A DNA stretch of 64,000 bases. Origin: Burkholderiales bacterium 70-64. Its GTDB lineage: Bacteria > Pseudomonadota > Gammaproteobacteria > Burkholderiales > Burkholderiaceae_E. Below, one piece after another: positions 8,312 through 16,773 of the stretch; position 1 is the first letter of the stretch; the number at the start of each line of letters is the position of its first letter. The notes beneath the pieces were generated by a model. The model made no database searches. It was not told where the DNA came from and saw only the letters and a list, made by a program, of their open reading frames with translations. The translations under genes were made by a program, and so were the position numbers. Location: contig MKUQ01000022.1 of the NCBI GenBank assembly GCA_001898645.1, positions 18,443 through 82,442 on the forward strand. Direction: 5' to 3'.

Positions 8312-10219
8312 GTGCAATACCACGTCAACGGCTTCCAGCCCGGCGATCCCGATGTGCATCCGGCGGCGCCGGGCCACCGTCGCGCGGGCGACCCGTTGCC
8401 GCAGACGGTGGACGTGCTGATTGCCGGTTCCGGACCCGCAGGCCTGTGCCTGGCCGCCCAGCTGGCCCGCGTGCCGCAGATTCGCACGATGCTGGTCGAG
8501 CCCAAGCTCGTGCCGATGGTGAAGGGCCAGGCCGACGGCATCAGCGTGCGGTCGATGGAGATGTTCCAGGCCTTCGGCTTCGGCGAGAAAGTGATGCGCG
8601 AGTCGGTCTGGATCAACGAGACGACCTTCTGGGCCCCCGGCGTGGACGCGCCGCTCGACCGTGTCGCCCGCGTGCAGGACGTTCCCGACGGCATCTCCGA
8701 GATGCCGCACGTGCTCATCAACCAGGCGCGGGTGCATGACATGTTCCTGGACATCATGCGTCGCTCGCCGACCCGGCTCGAGCCCGACTACGGCCTGAAG
8801 GTGGCGGACCTCGCGATCGATCCCGCCGCCGCGCAGTATCCCGTCACCGTCACGCTGGAGCACACCGCTCCCGGCCGCGAAGGCCAGACCGCCCGGGTGC
8901 GCGCCAACTACGTGATCGGCTGCGACGGCGCGCGCTCCAGTGTGCGCAGCGCCATCGGCGGCAAGCTGCACGGCGATGCGGCGCACCAGGCCTGGGGCGT
9001 GATGGACATGCTGGCCGTCACCGACTTCCCCGACTGGCGCATGAAGTCCTTCGTGCGCTCGCAGGACGAGGGCATCCTGATGGTGCTGCCGCGCGAAGGC
9101 GGACACCTGGTGCGCCTTTACGTCGAGCTCGATCGCCTGGACGAGCATGAGCGTGTCGTCGATCGCGGCATGGGCGCCCAGGACATCATCGCCAAGGCCC
9201 AGCGCATCTTCCGGCCGTTCGAGCTCGACGTGAAGGAGGTGGTGTGGTGGTCGATCTACGAGATCGGCCATCGCCTGACCGACAAGTTCGACGACGTGCC
9301 CGACAGCGAGGTGGCCATCCGCGCGCCGCGCGTGATGCTGGCCGGCGACGCGTGCCACACGCACAGCCCCAAAGCCGGGCAGGGCATGAACGTGTCGATG
9401 GGCGACACCTTCAACCTGGGCTGGAAGCTGATCTCGGTGCTCACCGGCCGCGCCGACGCATCGCTGCTGCACAGCTACTCCGGTGAGCGCCGCGCTGCCG
9501 CCAAAGGCCTGGTGGAGTTCGACCACAAGTGGGCGCGCGTGGTGGGCGCCCGCGCCGAGGACGATGCCACGGGCGGCCTGCCGCGCGTGGCGCGCGAGTT
9601 CGTCAATAACCTGCCTTTCACCTGCGGCCTGACCATCCAGTACGAGCGCAGTGCGCTGACCGGCGCGGCCACGCACCAGGCGCTGGCCACGGGCTTCGAC
9701 ATCGGCAAGCGTTTCCATTCCGCGCCCGTCGTTCGCCTGGCCGACGCCAGGCCCACGCACCTGGGCCACTGCATCGAGGCCGACGCGCGCTGGCGCCTGT
9801 TCCTCTTCGCCCCTGCCGACGACGCGGGCGGCCCCGGCGGCGCCGTCGCGACGCTATGCGACTGGCTCGAGCACGATCGGACCTCGCCGCTGCGCCGCCA
9901 TGCCGCGCCGGGCGAAGACGTGGATGCCGTGATCGACACCCGCGCCGTGTTCCAGCAAGGTCTGCATGACCTCGACTACGCCGCCATGCCGACGCTGCTG
10001 CGCCCGCACGTGGGTCGCTACGGGCTGTGCGACTACGAGAAGGTTTTCTGCGTCGACTTCAAGCGCGGCGAGGACATCTTCGCGATGCGCGGCATCGACC
10101 GCGCCTCGGGCTGCATGGTCGTCGTGCGGCCGGACCAGTACGTGGGCCACATCCTCCCGCTGTCGGCGCGCGACGAACTGGCGGCGTACTTCGCGGGCGT
10201 GCTGCGCGTGCGCGACTGA
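8312..10219 (+). CDS. mobA: FAD-dependent 3-hydroxybenzoate 4-monooxygenase (MobA-like)
   Basis: This 635-residue flavoprotein hydroxylase starts at GTG 8312 with AGGAG upstream. It has the FAD fingerprint GSGPAG (39-44), the DG motif (GCDGARSSVR) and the GD motif (LAGDACHTHSPKAGQGMN), followed by a thioredoxin-like C-terminal domain as in phenol 2-monooxygenases. Blocks such as GQADGI, SRLEP-like TRLEPDYG and AWGVMD match C. testosteroni MobA (639 residues) from memory. The reaction would be 3-hydroxybenzoate + NADPH + O2 to protocatechuate. Ring-cleavage genes are not in the window. A substrate shift to another phenol cannot be excluded. Confidence 0.83.
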   Translation: MQYHVNGFQPGDPDVHPAAPGHRRAGDPLPQTVDVLIAGSGPAGLCLAAQLARVPQIRTMLVEPKLVPMVKGQADGISVRSMEMFQAFGFGEKVMRESVWINETTFWAPGVDAPLDRVARVQDVPDGISEMPHVLINQARVHDMFLDIMRRSPTRLEPDYGLKVADLAIDPAAAQYPVTVTLEHTAPGREGQTARVRANYVIGCDGARSSVRSAIGGKLHGDAAHQAWGVMDMLAVTDFPDWRMKSFVRSQDEGILMVLPREGGHLVRLYVELDRLDEHERVVDRGMGAQDIIAKAQRIFRPFELDVKEVVWWSIYEIGHRLTDKFDDVPDSEVAIRAPRVMLAGDACHTHSPKAGQGMNVSMGDTFNLGWKLISVLTGRADASLLHSYSGERRAAAKGLVEFDHKWARVVGARAEDDATGGLPRVAREFVNNLPFTCGLTIQYERSALTGAATHQALATGFDIGKRFHSAPVVRLADARPTHLGHCIEADARWRLFLFAPADDAGGPGGAVATLCDWLEHDRTSPLRRHAAPGEDVDAVIDTRAVFQQGLHDLDYAAMPTLLRPHVGRYGLCDYEKVFCVDFKRGEDIFAMRGIDRASGCMVVVRPDQYVGHILPLSARDELAAYFAGVLRVRD

Positions 10220-10233
10220 GTTACGCAAATCGC

Positions 10234-10800
10234 CTATGCCGCGGCACGATCCCTGGTGGCGGCGCCCTCGAGGAACGCGCGTTCCACCAGCGCCGGCAAG
10301 CCGGCCCGGGCGATCCGGCCGCGGCGTTCGGCTTCGACCAGCCCGAGCAGGATGGAGACCCAGATCTCGGTCAGGGCGGGTGCAGGAACATCGATCCTGA
10401 ACACGCCCTCCTGCTGCCCGCGCAGGAAGAACGCATCCAGCGCAGCCTCCCAGTCGATATGGGGACACGCTTCCAGGGCCGAGTCCGGTTTCCAGTAGTA
10501 GATCAGGAACGCGGTCAGTTCCCGGTGTTCCACGTTGTTGGCGGTCAGGCGCTTGAGCGCCTCCAGCGGTGGGCCGGCGTCCAGCCCTGCGGCCTGGATG
10601 GCTTCGCCGATGAGCCGGGTGGCATGTGCCACCAGACGTTCGACCAACTGCTCGCGGGTCCGGCAGAAACGGTAAAGGGTGGCCTTGCTGACCCCGACCG
10701 CCCGGGCCAGTTCCTGCAGGTTGGCCCGCGGCTGATCGACCAGTGCCAGCGCCAGGGATGCCAGTAGTCGGTTGTCTTCTGTCTGGGCGGCAATGGCCAT
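10234..10800 (-). CDS. TetR-family repressor of the divergent RND efflux operon
   Basis: This 188-residue protein has an N-terminal helix-turn-helix (ELARAVGVSKATLYRFCRTR, about 30-49) and an all-helical ligand domain. It is divergent from a complete RND tripartite operon, the usual layout for a local efflux repressor. Two copies of the palindrome TGAATC-N6-GAYTCA lie in the 292-bp gap, one 38 bp from its own start and one nearer the efflux genes, so autoregulation and operon control are both likely. The inducer is unknown. Confidence 0.88.
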   Translation of the reverse strand: MAIAAQTEDNRLLASLALALVDQPRANLQELARAVGVSKATLYRFCRTREQLVERLVAHATRLIGEAIQAAGLDAGPPLEALKRLTANNVEHRELTAFLIYYWKPDSALEACPHIDWEAALDAFFLRGQQEGVFRIDVPAPALTEIWVSILLGLVEAERRGRIARAGLPALVERAFLEGAATRDRAAA

Positions 10801-10833
10801 TGCTTTGGAATCCGGATGATCCTGGTAGCGTCA

Positions 10834-10857
10834 AATTGAATCATATTTGATTCAATT
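10834..10857. promoter_or_regulatory. TetR operator copy 1, perfect 10-bp inverted repeat
   Basis: AATTGAATCA-TATT-TGATTCAATT is a perfect inverted repeat, 34 bp upstream of the TetR start. Its core TGAATC-N6-GATTCA (10838-10855) recurs at 10942. Position suggests autorepression. Confidence 0.72.
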
Positions 10858-10941
10858 CTGCACGCATCGCCGAAAGACCCCCGTGAACGAGGCGAATCGT
10901 CGAGCTGTCTCTCACCGAGAGTAGATCACTATGGATCTATG

Positions 10942-10959
10942 TGAATCTATATTGACTCA
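10942..10959. promoter_or_regulatory. TetR operator copy 2 before the RND operon
   Basis: TGAATC-N6-GACTCA repeats the core of the operator at 10838 with one mismatch. It is nested between outer arms ATGGATCT (10931-10938) and AGATCCAT (10963-10970), giving a larger dyad. It lies about 134 bp before the membrane-fusion gene. Confidence 0.65.
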
Positions 10960-11092
10960 TTAAGATCCATGGCGCATCATGCGTGCCTGCTCGAGCCGAC
11001 CCTTGGCTCAGGAACCTCGAAACGAAGGAGAAGGCCATGCTCATCGGCGTCACCGGCGCCACCGGACCATTGCGCGCCTGAGAGACAGGACC

Positions 11093-12259
11093 ATGAACGA
11101 CCATCCGCGAAGCGCGTCGCAGGAAGCCCTCCCGCCGCCGAAGCCCTGGCGCGCGATCGCCCTTGCCGTCATCCTCCTGGCGGTCGTCGTCGCAGGCCTG
11201 TGGTTCTGGCGCGCCAGCCGCGGAGGCGGGCCCGGCTACACCCCGCCAGGGGCCATCGATGTCGTGGCCGCCACCGTGAAGGCCGAGCCGGCGCCGGCCA
11301 GCGTCGAGGCGTTGGGCGAGTTGCGCGCGGTACGCCAGGTGACCCTGGCAAGCGAAGTCGCCGGCCGTATCACGGCGATCTCTTTCGAGCCCGGCCAGCG
11401 CGTGAAGACGGGAACGGTGCTGGTCCAGCTCGACGACTCGACGGAGCAGGCCGACCTGGCAGCCGCCCGGGCCGGTGCCGCCTTCGCGGAGCAGCAATGG
11501 AAGCGCGCCGGCGAGCTGGCGTCGACCGGCGCAACGTCCAGGGAAGTGCTGCAACAGCGTCAATCCGAGCGCGACCGGACGGCCGCGCAGGTCCGGCAAC
11601 TGGAAGCGCGTCTGCGCAAGATGCGCGTGCGCGCGCCGTTCGCCGGGGAGCTCGGCCTGCGGCAGGTGGACCTGGGCCAGTACCTCAATCCCGGCGACAA
11701 GGCGGTCACGCTGACCGACCTCGATACGTTGCACGTGAATTTCGACGTGCCGCAGCAGGAGCTCGCGCGGCTTCGGGTCGGCCAGCGGGTCGAGGTCAGG
11801 AGCGACACGCCCGGCGCGGCGCCGCTGGAGGCGAAGGTCACCGCGATCGAGCCGCAGGTGGGCCGCGACACGCGCAACGCGACAGTCCAGGCGCTGCTGG
11901 CCAATCCGAAGCGGACGCTTCGCCCCGGCATGTACGTCACGGTCGCCGTGGCCCTGCCCGACGAGCCCGACGCGCTGCTGGTGCCGGCGACCGCGATCAT
12001 CACCTCCGCCTCGGGCGATACCGCGGCCGTCGTGCGCGAGTTGTCCGCGCAGCAGGCGGGCAAGGCGGAGATCGTGCCGATCGTGGCCGGCCGGCGCATC
12101 GGCGACCGCGTGGTCGTCGCGCATGGCCTGAAGGCGGGCGACGTCGTCGTCACCGAAGGGCAGTTGCGCCTCCAGCCGGGCGCGGCCGTTCGCATCGTCG
12201 AGAAGCCCGCGCCGGGCTCGGCGCCGGCCGCCGACGCCGCATCGCCCGCCGGGAGGTGA
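11093..12259 (+). CDS. RND efflux membrane fusion protein
   Basis: This 388-residue periplasmic adaptor starts at ATG 11093, giving a cytoplasmic N-terminus, one membrane anchor (about 22-40, AIALAVILLAVVVAGLWFW) and the biotinyl-lipoyl/hairpin/beta-barrel order of the HlyD/RND family. The C-terminal membrane-proximal domain ends in a Pro/Ala-rich tail. It bridges the inner-membrane pump and the outer-membrane channel encoded directly downstream (3-bp gap to the pump). An upstream in-frame ATG at 10979 has no ribosome site and is less likely. Confidence 0.9.
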   Translation: MNDHPRSASQEALPPPKPWRAIALAVILLAVVVAGLWFWRASRGGGPGYTPPGAIDVVAATVKAEPAPASVEALGELRAVRQVTLASEVAGRITAISFEPGQRVKTGTVLVQLDDSTEQADLAAARAGAAFAEQQWKRAGELASTGATSREVLQQRQSERDRTAAQVRQLEARLRKMRVRAPFAGELGLRQVDLGQYLNPGDKAVTLTDLDTLHVNFDVPQQELARLRVGQRVEVRSDTPGAAPLEAKVTAIEPQVGRDTRNATVQALLANPKRTLRPGMYVTVAVALPDEPDALLVPATAIITSASGDTAAVVRELSAQQAGKAEIVPIVAGRRIGDRVVVAHGLKAGDVVVTEGQLRLQPGAAVRIVEKPAPGSAPAADAASPAGR

Positions 12260-12262
12260 GCC

Positions 12263-15200
12263 GTGAAGTTCACCGATCTGTTCATCGGGCGCCCGATCCT
12301 GTCGGTGACGCTGAGCCTGCTGATCCTGCTCACCGGCATCGCCTCGCTGTTCGCGCTGCCGACGCGCGAGTACCCGAAGATGGAGAGCGCGACCATCGTC
12401 GTGACGACCAGCTACCCCGGCGCGACGCAGGACGTGATGCAGGGCTTCGTGACCACGCCCATCGCGCAGGCCATCGCCGGCGCGAACGGCATCGAGTACA
12501 TCGTGTCCACGTCCACGCTCGGCCGCAGCGAGATCAAGGCCAAGCTGGTGCTCAACGCCGATGCCGACCGCGCCATGACCGAGGTGCTGTCCAGGGTGCA
12601 GCAGGTGAAGTACCGCCTGCCGCAAGGAGCCGCCGACCCGGTGATCGACAAGATCACCGACGGCGTGTCGGCGGTGATGTACCTGGCCTTCGTCGGCGAT
12701 CGGCAGAGCATTCCCGAGATCACCGACTTCATCACCCGCGTCGCGCAGCCGCTGATCACCTCGGTGCCCGGCGTGGCCTCCACCGAGATCGGCGGCGGCC
12801 AGACCATCGCGATGCGGCTGTGGGTCGATCCGATCAAGCTCGCCGCGCGCGGCCTGACCGCCGGCGACCTCGCCGACGCGCTGCGCGCCAACAACGTGCA
12901 GGCCGCGCCCGGCACGCTCAAGGGCAGCGACACGCTGGTGCCGATCACCGCGGCCACCGACCTGCGCAGCGTGCAGGCCTTCCGCGACATGGTGCTCAAG
13001 CGCGCCGACAACAGCGTCGTGCGCCTGGGCGACGTGGCGACGGTGGAACTGGGCGGGCAGAACTACGACAGCAGCTTCCTCAGCGACGGCGTGCGCGCCG
13101 TGTCGCTGGCGGTCTCGCCGACGCCGGACGGCAATCCGCTGACCATCGTCGCCGGGGTCGAGGCGCTGCTCCCGGACCTGCAGCGCGCCGCGCCGCCGGG
13201 CCTGAAGGTGACCAACAAGTTCGATACGGCGGGCTACGTGAACGCCTCGATCGAGGAAGTCCTGCGCACGCTGGCCGAAGCCGTCGTCATCGTGGTGCTG
13301 GTGATCTTCCTGTTCCTCGGCTCGCTGCGCGCGGTGGTGATCCCGATCGTCACCATTCCGCTGTCGCTGGTGGGCACGGCGGCGCTGATGCTCGCCTTCG
13401 GCTTCTCGCTGAACCTGCTCACGCTGCTGGCGATGGTGCTGGCGATCGGGCTGGTGGTGGACGATGCGATCGTGGTCGTCGAGAACATCCATCGCCACAT
13501 CGAGGAAGGACTGTCGCCGCCGCGCGCCGCGCTGATGGGCGCACGCGAGATCGTCGGGCCGGTGATCGGCATGACGATCACCCTGGCGGCGGTCTATGCG
13601 CCCATCGGCCTGATGGGCGGCCTGACCGGCGCGCTGTTCAAGGAGTTCGCCTTCACGCTGGCCGGCTCGGTGATCGTCTCCGGCGTCATCGCGCTGACCC
13701 TGTCGCCGATGATGAGCAGCTTCCTGCTCAGCGATCGCCTGTCCGAGGGACGCCTGGCCCAGCGCATCGAGCACGCGATGGAGGCGCTGGCGGACCGCTA
13801 CCGCCGGCTGCTGGGCCGCACCCTGCATGCCCGGGCAGCGGTGCTGCTGGTCTGCGCCACGGTGCTGGCGGGCATCGTCGTGCTGTTCCTGGGCACCAAG
13901 CGCGAGCTCGCTCCCGGCGAGGACCAGGGCTACGTCTTCATCCAGACCAAGGGGCCTCAATACGCCAACCTCGGCTACACCGAGCGCTTCGCGCACGAGG
14001 TGGAAGGGTTCTTCCGCGCGCTGCCCGACTACGCAGGCAGCTTCATGGTGAACGGCGCCGGCAGCCAGAACAACGGCTTCGGCGGCGTGGTGCTCGAGCC
14101 ATGGGCGCAGCGCCGGCAGAGCTCCAACCAGGTCGAGGCCACGCTCAACGGGCGCGCGGCGAACCTCACCGGCGTCTTTCTCACCGCGTTCCAGCCGGCG
14201 CCGCTGCCGGCCGGCAGCGGCGGCTTGCCGGTGCAGATGGTGCTGCGCGCGCCCAGCGATTTTTCGAGCCTGTACCGGACCATGGAGGGCATCAAGGGTG
14301 CGGCCTGGGCCAGCGGCCTGTTCGCCTTCGTCGACAGCGACCTGGCCTTCGACAGCCCCCAGGCGCGGTTGACGGTCGATGCCGCGAAGGCCGGCGAGAT
14401 GGGGGTCACGATGACCGCCGTGGCCGACACGCTGGCGACGCTGGTCGGCGAGAACTACATCAGCCGCTTCAACTGGTACGACCGCTCCTACGACGTGATC
14501 GCCCAGGTGCCGCAGGCCAATCGCCGCGCGCCAGGCGACTTGGCCGGCTACTACGTACGCGCCCAGTCCGGCAAGCTGGTGCCCCTGGCCACCGTGGTCA
14601 AGGTCGACATGCGCCCCGAGGCCAACCGGCTGCCGCAGTTCAACCAGATGAACGCGGTCACGCTCTCGGGCGTGCTGCTGCCCGGCGTGACGATGGGGCA
14701 GGGGGTGGATTTCCTGCAAGGCCGGCCGCTGCCGGCCGGCGCGCAGATCGACTGGCTCTCCGACAGCCGCCAGTTCGTCAAGGAGGGCAACCGGTTGACC
14801 GTCTCCTTCGGCTTCGCGCTGGTCGTCATCTTCCTGGTGCTGGCGGCGCAGTTCGAGAGCCTGCGCGACCCGCTGGTGATCCTGGTGACGGTGCCGCTGG
14901 CGATCTGCGGGGCGCTGGTGCCGCTGTGGCTCGGCTACACGACGCTCAACATCTACACCCAGATCGGGCTGGTGACGCTGATCGGGCTGATCTCCAAGCA
15001 CGGCATCCTGATGGTCTCGTTCGCCAACGACATCCAGAAGCACGAGGGCGTGGGGCCGTTCGAGGCGATCCACCAGGCGGCGGTGGTGCGCATGCGGCCA
15101 GTGCTGATGACCACGGCCGCGATGGTGACGGGCCTCGTCCCGCTGCTGTTCGCCGGCGGCGCCGGCGCGGCCAGCCGCTTCGCCATCGGCATCGTCGTGG

Positions 15201-15340
15201 TCACCGGCATGCTGATCGGCACGCTGTTCACGCTATTCGTGCTGCCGACGATCTACAGCCTGCTCGCCCGCGACCACCGCGCGCATGCCGCGTCGGCGCG
15301 GACGCGGGAACTCGCCGGGGACGAGCTGCGCCATGCGTGA
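12263..15340 (+). CDS. RND multidrug efflux transporter, HAE1 type
   Basis: This 1025-residue pump has twelve membrane helices and two large periplasmic loops. The proton-relay residues are present: Asp400-Asp401 in VVDDAIVVVEN (AcrB Asp407/408) and Lys912 in GLISKHGILM (AcrB Lys940). It uses proton influx to expel hydrophobic drugs or aromatic compounds through the partner channel. Middle gene of the operon; its stop overlaps the next start. The natural substrate is unknown; placement beside aromatic catabolism genes makes solvents or aromatic acids possible. Confidence 0.93.
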   Translation: MKFTDLFIGRPILSVTLSLLILLTGIASLFALPTREYPKMESATIVVTTSYPGATQDVMQGFVTTPIAQAIAGANGIEYIVSTSTLGRSEIKAKLVLNADADRAMTEVLSRVQQVKYRLPQGAADPVIDKITDGVSAVMYLAFVGDRQSIPEITDFITRVAQPLITSVPGVASTEIGGGQTIAMRLWVDPIKLAARGLTAGDLADALRANNVQAAPGTLKGSDTLVPITAATDLRSVQAFRDMVLKRADNSVVRLGDVATVELGGQNYDSSFLSDGVRAVSLAVSPTPDGNPLTIVAGVEALLPDLQRAAPPGLKVTNKFDTAGYVNASIEEVLRTLAEAVVIVVLVIFLFLGSLRAVVIPIVTIPLSLVGTAALMLAFGFSLNLLTLLAMVLAIGLVVDDAIVVVENIHRHIEEGLSPPRAALMGAREIVGPVIGMTITLAAVYAPIGLMGGLTGALFKEFAFTLAGSVIVSGVIALTLSPMMSSFLLSDRLSEGRLAQRIEHAMEALADRYRRLLGRTLHARAAVLLVCATVLAGIVVLFLGTKRELAPGEDQGYVFIQTKGPQYANLGYTERFAHEVEGFFRALPDYAGSFMVNGAGSQNNGFGGVVLEPWAQRRQSSNQVEATLNGRAANLTGVFLTAFQPAPLPAGSGGLPVQMVLRAPSDFSSLYRTMEGIKGAAWASGLFAFVDSDLAFDSPQARLTVDAAKAGEMGVTMTAVADTLATLVGENYISRFNWYDRSYDVIAQVPQANRRAPGDLAGYYVRAQSGKLVPLATVVKVDMRPEANRLPQFNQMNAVTLSGVLLPGVTMGQGVDFLQGRPLPAGAQIDWLSDSRQFVKEGNRLTVSFGFALVVIFLVLAAQFESLRDPLVILVTVPLAICGALVPLWLGYTTLNIYTQIGLVTLIGLISKHGILMVSFANDIQKHEGVGPFEAIHQAAVVRMRPVLMTTAAMVTGLVPLLFAGGAGAASRFAIGIVVVTGMLIGTLFTLFVLPTIYSLLARDHRAHAASARTRELAGDELRHA

Positions 15341-16760
15341 TCGTCGCTTCCCGCCTTTGCCGGCCCTACTGCCGGCCCTGCTGCCTGCGCTGCTGCTGGG
15401 CGCCTGCGCCACCGGTCCCGACTACGTCGCTCCGCATCCTCCCGAACGGGCGGCCGCGCCGTTCACGAGCACCGGCACGGCCGCCAGCGACGCGCCGCTG
15501 CCCGACGACTGGTGGCGGCTGTACCGGGACCCGGTGCTGGATCGACTCGTGCAGCGCGCGTTCGCGGCCAATACCGATCTGCGCGTGGCGGCGGCCAACC
15601 TGGAGCGCGAGCGCGCCGTGCTGTCGGAGGCGGGCGTCGCGCGCTTTCCCTCGACGCAGGTATCGGCCGGCCGCACCTACGGGGACAGCACGTCCTCGTC
15701 CGGGCAAGGCGGCGCGCTGCCCGATCGGCAATGGACGACCACGGGCGGGCTCACTGTCTCTTGGGAGGTCGACCTGACCGGCCGCGTGCGGCGCACGGTC
15801 GAAGCCGCGCGCGCGGACGTCGAGGCGGTCGAGGCGGCCCGCGACGCCGTGCGCGTCACGGTCGCCGCCGAAACCGCGCGCAACTACGTCGCGGCCTGCT
15901 CGCTGACCGAATCCGTGGCAGCCGCGCGCGAGTCCATCGCCATCGCGCGGGAAACCCTGGATCTGACCGGACAGCAGGAGCGCGTCGGCGCGGCATCGCG
16001 TTTCGACGTCGAACGCGCTGCCGTCACGCTGGCCGGCACCGAGGCCGCGCTGCCTTCGTTGCAGGCCCGCCGGCAGAACGCGCTGTTCGCACTGGCGGCG
16101 CTGCTGGGCGCCATGCCTGCGGACGTGCCCGCCGATGCCGCAGCCTGCGCGAAGGCGCCTGCGCTCGCGGCGGCCATCCCGGCGGGCGAGGGTGCCGAAC
16201 TGCTGCGGCGGCGCCCGGACCTGCGCCAGGCCGAGCGCCGGCTCGCAGCCGACACGGCGCGCATCGGCGTGACGACCGCCGATCTGTATCCGCGCATCTC
16301 CCTGGGCGGATCGACCGACTACTTGCGCACCGGCGGCTCGGGCGGCGACTGGACCTTCGGCATCGGCCCCGTGCTGTCCTGGAGCTTCCCCAACGTCGGC
16401 GTGGCGCGCGCGAGGGTGAAGCAATCCGAAGCGCAGGTCCAGGCATCGCTGGCGAGCTTCGACGGCAGCATCCTGAACGCATTGCGCGAGGTCGAGCAGG
16501 CGTTGACGACGCTGAACGCAGAGCAGCGGCGCCGCGTCTCGCTCGAGCAGGCCGACCGGAGCGCGCGCATCGCCTACGACCTGGCCGATGCCCGCTATCG
16601 CGCCGGCAGCATTTCCCAGCTCGAACGGCTGGTAGCCAGCCAGGATCGCGTCGCCGCCCAATCGGCGCTGGCCGAGTCCGAAGTGTCGTTGAACGCGGCG
16701 CGCGTGGACGTGTTCAAGGCGCTGGGCGGCGGCTGGCAGGCGGGCGCACCCGATCGGTGA
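15333..16760 (+). CDS. RND outer-membrane channel lipoprotein, NodT/OprM family
   Basis: This 475-residue protein starts at ATG 15333, inside the end of the pump gene. The signal peptide ends in a lipobox (LLLGAC) and the mature chain begins CATGPDYVAP, typical of OprM-type channels. Two outer-membrane-efflux repeats with long helices follow. It completes the tripartite export path. The gene ends 13 bp from the stop of the convergent helicase gene. Confidence 0.92.
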   Translation: MRDRRFPPLPALLPALLPALLLGACATGPDYVAPHPPERAAAPFTSTGTAASDAPLPDDWWRLYRDPVLDRLVQRAFAANTDLRVAAANLERERAVLSEAGVARFPSTQVSAGRTYGDSTSSSGQGGALPDRQWTTTGGLTVSWEVDLTGRVRRTVEAARADVEAVEAARDAVRVTVAAETARNYVAACSLTESVAAARESIAIARETLDLTGQQERVGAASRFDVERAAVTLAGTEAALPSLQARRQNALFALAALLGAMPADVPADAAACAKAPALAAAIPAGEGAELLRRRPDLRQAERRLAADTARIGVTTADLYPRISLGGSTDYLRTGGSGGDWTFGIGPVLSWSFPNVGVARARVKQSEAQVQASLASFDGSILNALREVEQALTTLNAEQRRRVSLEQADRSARIAYDLADARYRAGSISQLERLVASQDRVAAQSALAESEVSLNAARVDVFKALGGGWQAGAPDR

Positions 16761-16773
16761 GCGGGGAGCGGTA

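Noticed and set aside
10937..15073. Very long open frame on the minus strand opposite the RND genes
   Set aside because: It is rich in Arg, His and Gln, has no family pattern, and lies fully opposite the clear membrane-fusion and pump genes; a by-product of high GC third positions.
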